Of a stretch of DNA of 45,118 nucleotides, positions 42,773 to 45,118 are shown piece by piece. This DNA is from Flavobacteriales bacterium. Lineage in GTDB: Bacteria; Bacteroidota; Bacteroidia; Flavobacteriales_D; Sanyastnellaceae. A program made the position numbers and the translations under genes. Position 1 is the first letter of the stretch, and the number at the start of each line of letters is the position of its first letter. The stretch is taken from assembly GCA_020437755.1 (NCBI GenBank), contig JAGQVX010000011.1, positions 1 to 45,118 of the forward strand, in the 5' to 3' direction. Below the pieces are notes generated by a model. The model did not search any database and was not told the origin of the DNA. It was given only the letters and a program-made list of their open reading frames with translations.

Positions 42773-44647
42773 TTAAATGAATGGGATTATGAATCGGATC
42801 TTCGTTCCGGCTCCGGGTTCAGATTCTATGGTTAATGTGCCTTCCAAACTTTCCGTGAAAGCCCGCATCATGGTCATGCCAAATGATCGACTGTTTTGCT
42901 GAGATGCGTCGAAGCCTTGGCCATTGTCTTGAATACTCATTTCCAAAGCACTGTTGGATTTTTGAAGCACTACGTTCACATGGCCGGGTTGATCGGTCGA
43001 AAAGGCATGCTTCATCGCATTCGTGAAGGCTTCATTGAGCATGAGGCCCAATGCCACCGCTGTATCCATATCTACCTGAAGATCTGCTATTTCTCGATCC
43101 ACGGTGATTTGCTCCGTATCGAAACTCTGCATCAGGTTGTTAATGAGTTTGTTGAGGTAATCAGGTAGGGCGACATGCGCCAAATTTTCGTCGCGGTACA
43201 AATGTTCATGAATCAGCGACATGCTGTTGACGCGGTGCTGGCTATCGATCATTCCCGATTTCGCATCCTGGTCGCTCACGCGTCGGCTTTGCATGCTGAG
43301 CATGCTCGAGATGATTTGCAGATTGTTCTTCACGCGGTGATGGATTTCGCGCATGAGCACTTCACGCTCTTGAAGCGATTTGGTGACTACCGCATTTTTC
43401 TCAGCAAGGGCTTGATTCTTTCGCCGGTTCGCAATCGCAAGACTGCCAGCCAGGACGAAAAGCAACAATGCTGCCGCTCCGATAATGATCCATAGTCGGG
43501 TTTTTCCTTTTTGATTTTCGAGGTCTATGGCCTGGATTTTCAGCGCGTTTTCTTTCTCTTTGGTGAGGAACAAGGCTTCATATTTTTCTTGCAATTCCTT
43601 TTCTTCGGTCGTGTTGAGGTCTTCTTCCACGGCTTGGAGAGCCTTCATTACTTCGTAGGCTTCCGCCAGGCGTCCGGTGCCTGCCAAGGCATTAGATTTG
43701 GCCAGGTACACGTCGCGGAGCAGGGGAGCGTGGTATTGATCGCCGAGGATGTCTTCTACCGTGCCAATCATGACAAGGGCGCTATCGAATTGCTCACTGG
43801 CATTGAAAATATTGGCGCGATAGGTAAGGGTAATGAGGAAATCCAGCGAGGGTCTCATTTGCCGGCGGATAACAAGGGCCGAATCGATATACCTGGCAGC
43901 GGAGTCGAAGGCGTCAAATTTATAGTACATCTCACCGATATTGTTGGCCACCAATTTGGCCTCCAGGGTGTCTCCGGTGGCAAGGTATAAGGCATTCGCC
44001 AAATGGTAATAAGCCAAAGCACTGTCTTGATTCTGCAGTTGCACGAATACATTTCCCAGATTGATGTAGTTGTTGGCCAATCCAACGCTATCGCCCAATG
44101 TTTTTTTCATGGCGATGGCCTTGTTCAGCGTTTGAACCGAACCTTGATGATCGCGCAACTTGTTTTGCACCAGCGAAAGGTTGTTGTACATTCTGGACAG
44201 GTTCAGCCAGTCCTTCCGTTCTTCGGCAATGTTTATGGCATCGAAGTAGTATTCAAGGGATCTTCCATAGCTTCCCAATTGATAGAGCAGGGATGCTTTT
44301 CCGGCATACGCCGAATAGAGATTCTGTTGATCATCGAGGCGTGATGCATCATCAATCATCATGTCAAACAAGCTATCGGCCTCCGATGTATAGCCCCATT
44401 GCACAAGGTACCAGATATACAGGCGTTGGTTCTTGAGTTCAAAATGGGGATTCCCGGTGCTGTCGGCAAACGCCTCCGCCCTCTTCAAAACCTCAATAGC
44501 CGCAATCGAGTCGGTTCTTCCCACGGCAAATCCCTCATTCATAATCACCATATAATTGGCACTGTCACGGGAGAACGTGGTGTTTTGTCCGTTGGAAGCC
44601 CCAAGAAACACCAAGAGAAGCAAGCACGTACCGACGAAGCTTTTCAT
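42773..44647 (-). CDS. TPR-containing sensor histidine kinase (HisKA_2 family)
   Basis: 624 residues from ATG 44647 (signal peptide MKSFVGTCLLLLVFLGASNGQ); the frame runs 121 codons further upstream, but that part is repeat DNA. The periplasmic region carries about six TPR-like units (~60-340, such as LNLSRMYNNLSLVQNKLRDHQGSVQTLNKA). A coiled coil (~355-385), a membrane helix (LWIIIGAAALLLFVLAGSLAI, ~390-412) and a short coiled linker follow. The HisKA_2 dimerisation region has MREIHHRVKNNLQIISSML (phospho-His 436/437). The ATPase domain has the N box LNEAFTNAMKHAF, DNGQGFD and the G-rich GAGTKIRF. It probably phosphorylates the response regulator at 40513. Confidence 0.92.
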   Translation of the reverse strand: MKSFVGTCLLLLVFLGASNGQNTTFSRDSANYMVIMNEGFAVGRTDSIAAIEVLKRAEAFADSTGNPHFELKNQRLYIWYLVQWGYTSEADSLFDMMIDDASRLDDQQNLYSAYAGKASLLYQLGSYGRSLEYYFDAINIAEERKDWLNLSRMYNNLSLVQNKLRDHQGSVQTLNKAIAMKKTLGDSVGLANNYINLGNVFVQLQNQDSALAYYHLANALYLATGDTLEAKLVANNIGEMYYKFDAFDSAARYIDSALVIRRQMRPSLDFLITLTYRANIFNASEQFDSALVMIGTVEDILGDQYHAPLLRDVYLAKSNALAGTGRLAEAYEVMKALQAVEEDLNTTEEKELQEKYEALFLTKEKENALKIQAIDLENQKGKTRLWIIIGAAALLLFVLAGSLAIANRRKNQALAEKNAVVTKSLQEREVLMREIHHRVKNNLQIISSMLSMQSRRVSDQDAKSGMIDSQHRVNSMSLIHEHLYRDENLAHVALPDYLNKLINNLMQSFDTEQITVDREIADLQVDMDTAVALGLMLNEAFTNAMKHAFSTDQPGHVNVVLQKSNSALEMSIQDNGQGFDASQQNSRSFGMTMMRAFTESLEGTLTIESEPGAGTKIRFIIPFI

Positions 44648-44746
44648 GGGGTGAAGGTAGGGAAAATGAGGGGGGTGCAGTGAGGTTTTGACTTTCTGTT
44701 TCAGCATGGAGAGTTTTTTTGATTTACCATATTCCCGACTTCCGCG

Positions 44747-44838
44747 CTTACTTAAACTCATTATCAGCAGCTCAGAGTATCGGGCGAAAAAGGAAGGCAG
44801 AGTAGAACATGGAATTAAGGGAATACCGGAATAAGGCA
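44747..44838. repeat. 92-bp direct repeat, copy 1
   Basis: Begins CTTACTTAAACTCAT and ends GGAATAAGGCA. It is nearly identical to 45015-45106, with the right half (AAGGAAGGCAGAGTAGAACA onwards) almost perfect. Both copies contain an ATG after a purine-rich AAGGAAGG stretch, starting a short frame MELREYRN; in this copy it stops after 15 codons. Confidence 0.8.
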
Positions 44839-44873
44839 ACAGGTAAACTGGAATGAGATTTTTGATGTGATAA

Positions 44874-44987
44874 GTTTCACGCAAAGCCGCAGAGACGCAA
44901 AGAGAGGAAAGTGACTGAAAAAGAACTATCAAGAACAATTGTAAACACAACCCATAACCTCTGCGCCTTTGCGCCTTTGCGTGAAAC
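44874..44987. repeat. Palindromic CGCAAAG-type intergenic element
   Basis: The ends GTTTCACGCAAAG (44874-44886) and CTTTGCGTGAAAC (44975-44987) are exact 13-bp inverted repeats. Inside, further CGCAAAG / CTTTGCG copies and AGAG / CTCT extend the pairing imperfectly. Translation yields the HAKAQRRR- and CVSAALRET-like strings that often pollute protein databases, a sign of a widespread non-coding repeat. Confidence 0.75.
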
Positions 44988-45014
44988 AAAAAAGTGGAAC
45001 TCCAGACCACCGTC

Positions 45015-45106
45015 CTTACTTAAACTCATCATCAGCCACTCAGCATACAGGGCCAAAAAGGAAGGCAGAGTAGAACATGGAATTAAGAGAATACCGGAAT
45101 AATGCA
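45015..45106. repeat. 92-bp direct repeat, copy 2
   Basis: Second copy of the repeat at 44747-44838, same orientation, differing at about a dozen positions that are mostly in the middle. Its MELREYRN frame stays open to the window edge, so it could be the true 5' end of a gene continuing beyond the window, with copy 1 a duplicated fragment. Confidence 0.8.
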
Positions 45107-45118
45107 GCCGGGAAAGAG

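Larger units (their letters stand above)
44648..45118. other. Non-coding, repeat-rich region
   Basis: About 470 bases with no supported gene. It contains the two copies of a 92-bp direct repeat and, between them, a palindromic element, each listed separately. Long open frames that cross it on the minus strand are translations of this repeat DNA. Confidence 0.6.

Noticed and set aside
44648-45010. 121-codon N-terminal extension of the histidine kinase (HAKAQRRR..., ...SAALRET)
   Set aside because: The added residues are a translation of the palindromic and direct repeat DNA, and the proper signal peptide starts at 44647.

Overview
The window looks like chromosomal DNA from a member of the Bacteroidota, most likely a marine or aquatic Flavobacteriales of the Cryomorphaceae type. 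The evidence is: secreted proteins ending in type IX secretion (T9SS) sorting domains; secreted proteins with Cys-rich CNYNSE..DDGSC repeats and C-terminal dockerin-like EF-hand pairs; promoter cores of the form TAnnTTTG; almost no Shine-Dalgarno sequences; a TPR-type HisKA_2 histidine kinase; and a tmRNA tag ending in YALAA. The species cannot be named from the sequence alone.

Layout. 1-6.7 kb is a loosely packed, more A+T-rich accessory stretch. It holds the start of a secreted protein, a type I asparaginase, a 1242-residue protein of unknown family with a C-terminal PD-(D/E)xK nuclease-like motif and its own promoter and palindrome, a structured interspersed repeat, and a decayed SymE-like toxin locus. 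6.7-9.5 kb has tmRNA (minus) and the RNA-binding protein Tex. 9.6-16.2 kb has large secreted or surface proteins (LVIVD propeller with T9SS domain, CRTAC1/ASPIC lipoprotein). 16.2-16.9 kb is a VapBC-like toxin-antitoxin pair with a direct-repeat operator. 17.0-21.3 kb is housekeeping: VOC protein, DEAD-box helicase, BipA/TypA. 21.6-22.8 kb is another secreted Cys-rich protein.

22.9-32.5 kb is a tight seven-gene minus-strand operon for an exopolysaccharide or O-antigen-like glycan. In order of transcription: WcaJ-type initiating transferase, Wzy/WaaL-like membrane protein, glucuronyl C5-epimerase-like protein, GT4 glycosyltransferase, hexapeptide acyltransferase, AsnB-type amidotransferase, and a Wzz/Wzc-like chain-length protein whose kinase domain has lost its ATP motifs. 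A uronic acid that is epimerised and perhaps amidated is a reasonable guess for the product.

32.7-40.4 kb holds an M28 peptidase, a probable 30-codon plus-strand small gene with its own terminator, a lipoprotein, succinyl-CoA ligase alpha, a secreted thioredoxin-fold protein and a 1187-residue beta-helix protein. 40.5-44.6 kb carries a response regulator and a TPR histidine kinase that look like cognate partners but are separated by a compact restriction-modification cassette (C5-cytosine methyltransferase plus HNH nuclease). The right end is non-coding repeat DNA: a 92-bp direct repeat flanking a palindromic element.

The best candidates for something undescribed are the 1242-residue nuclease-like gene, the small-gene/structured-RNA unit at 33.8-34.04 kb, and the uronate-modifying glycan operon with its structured leader.
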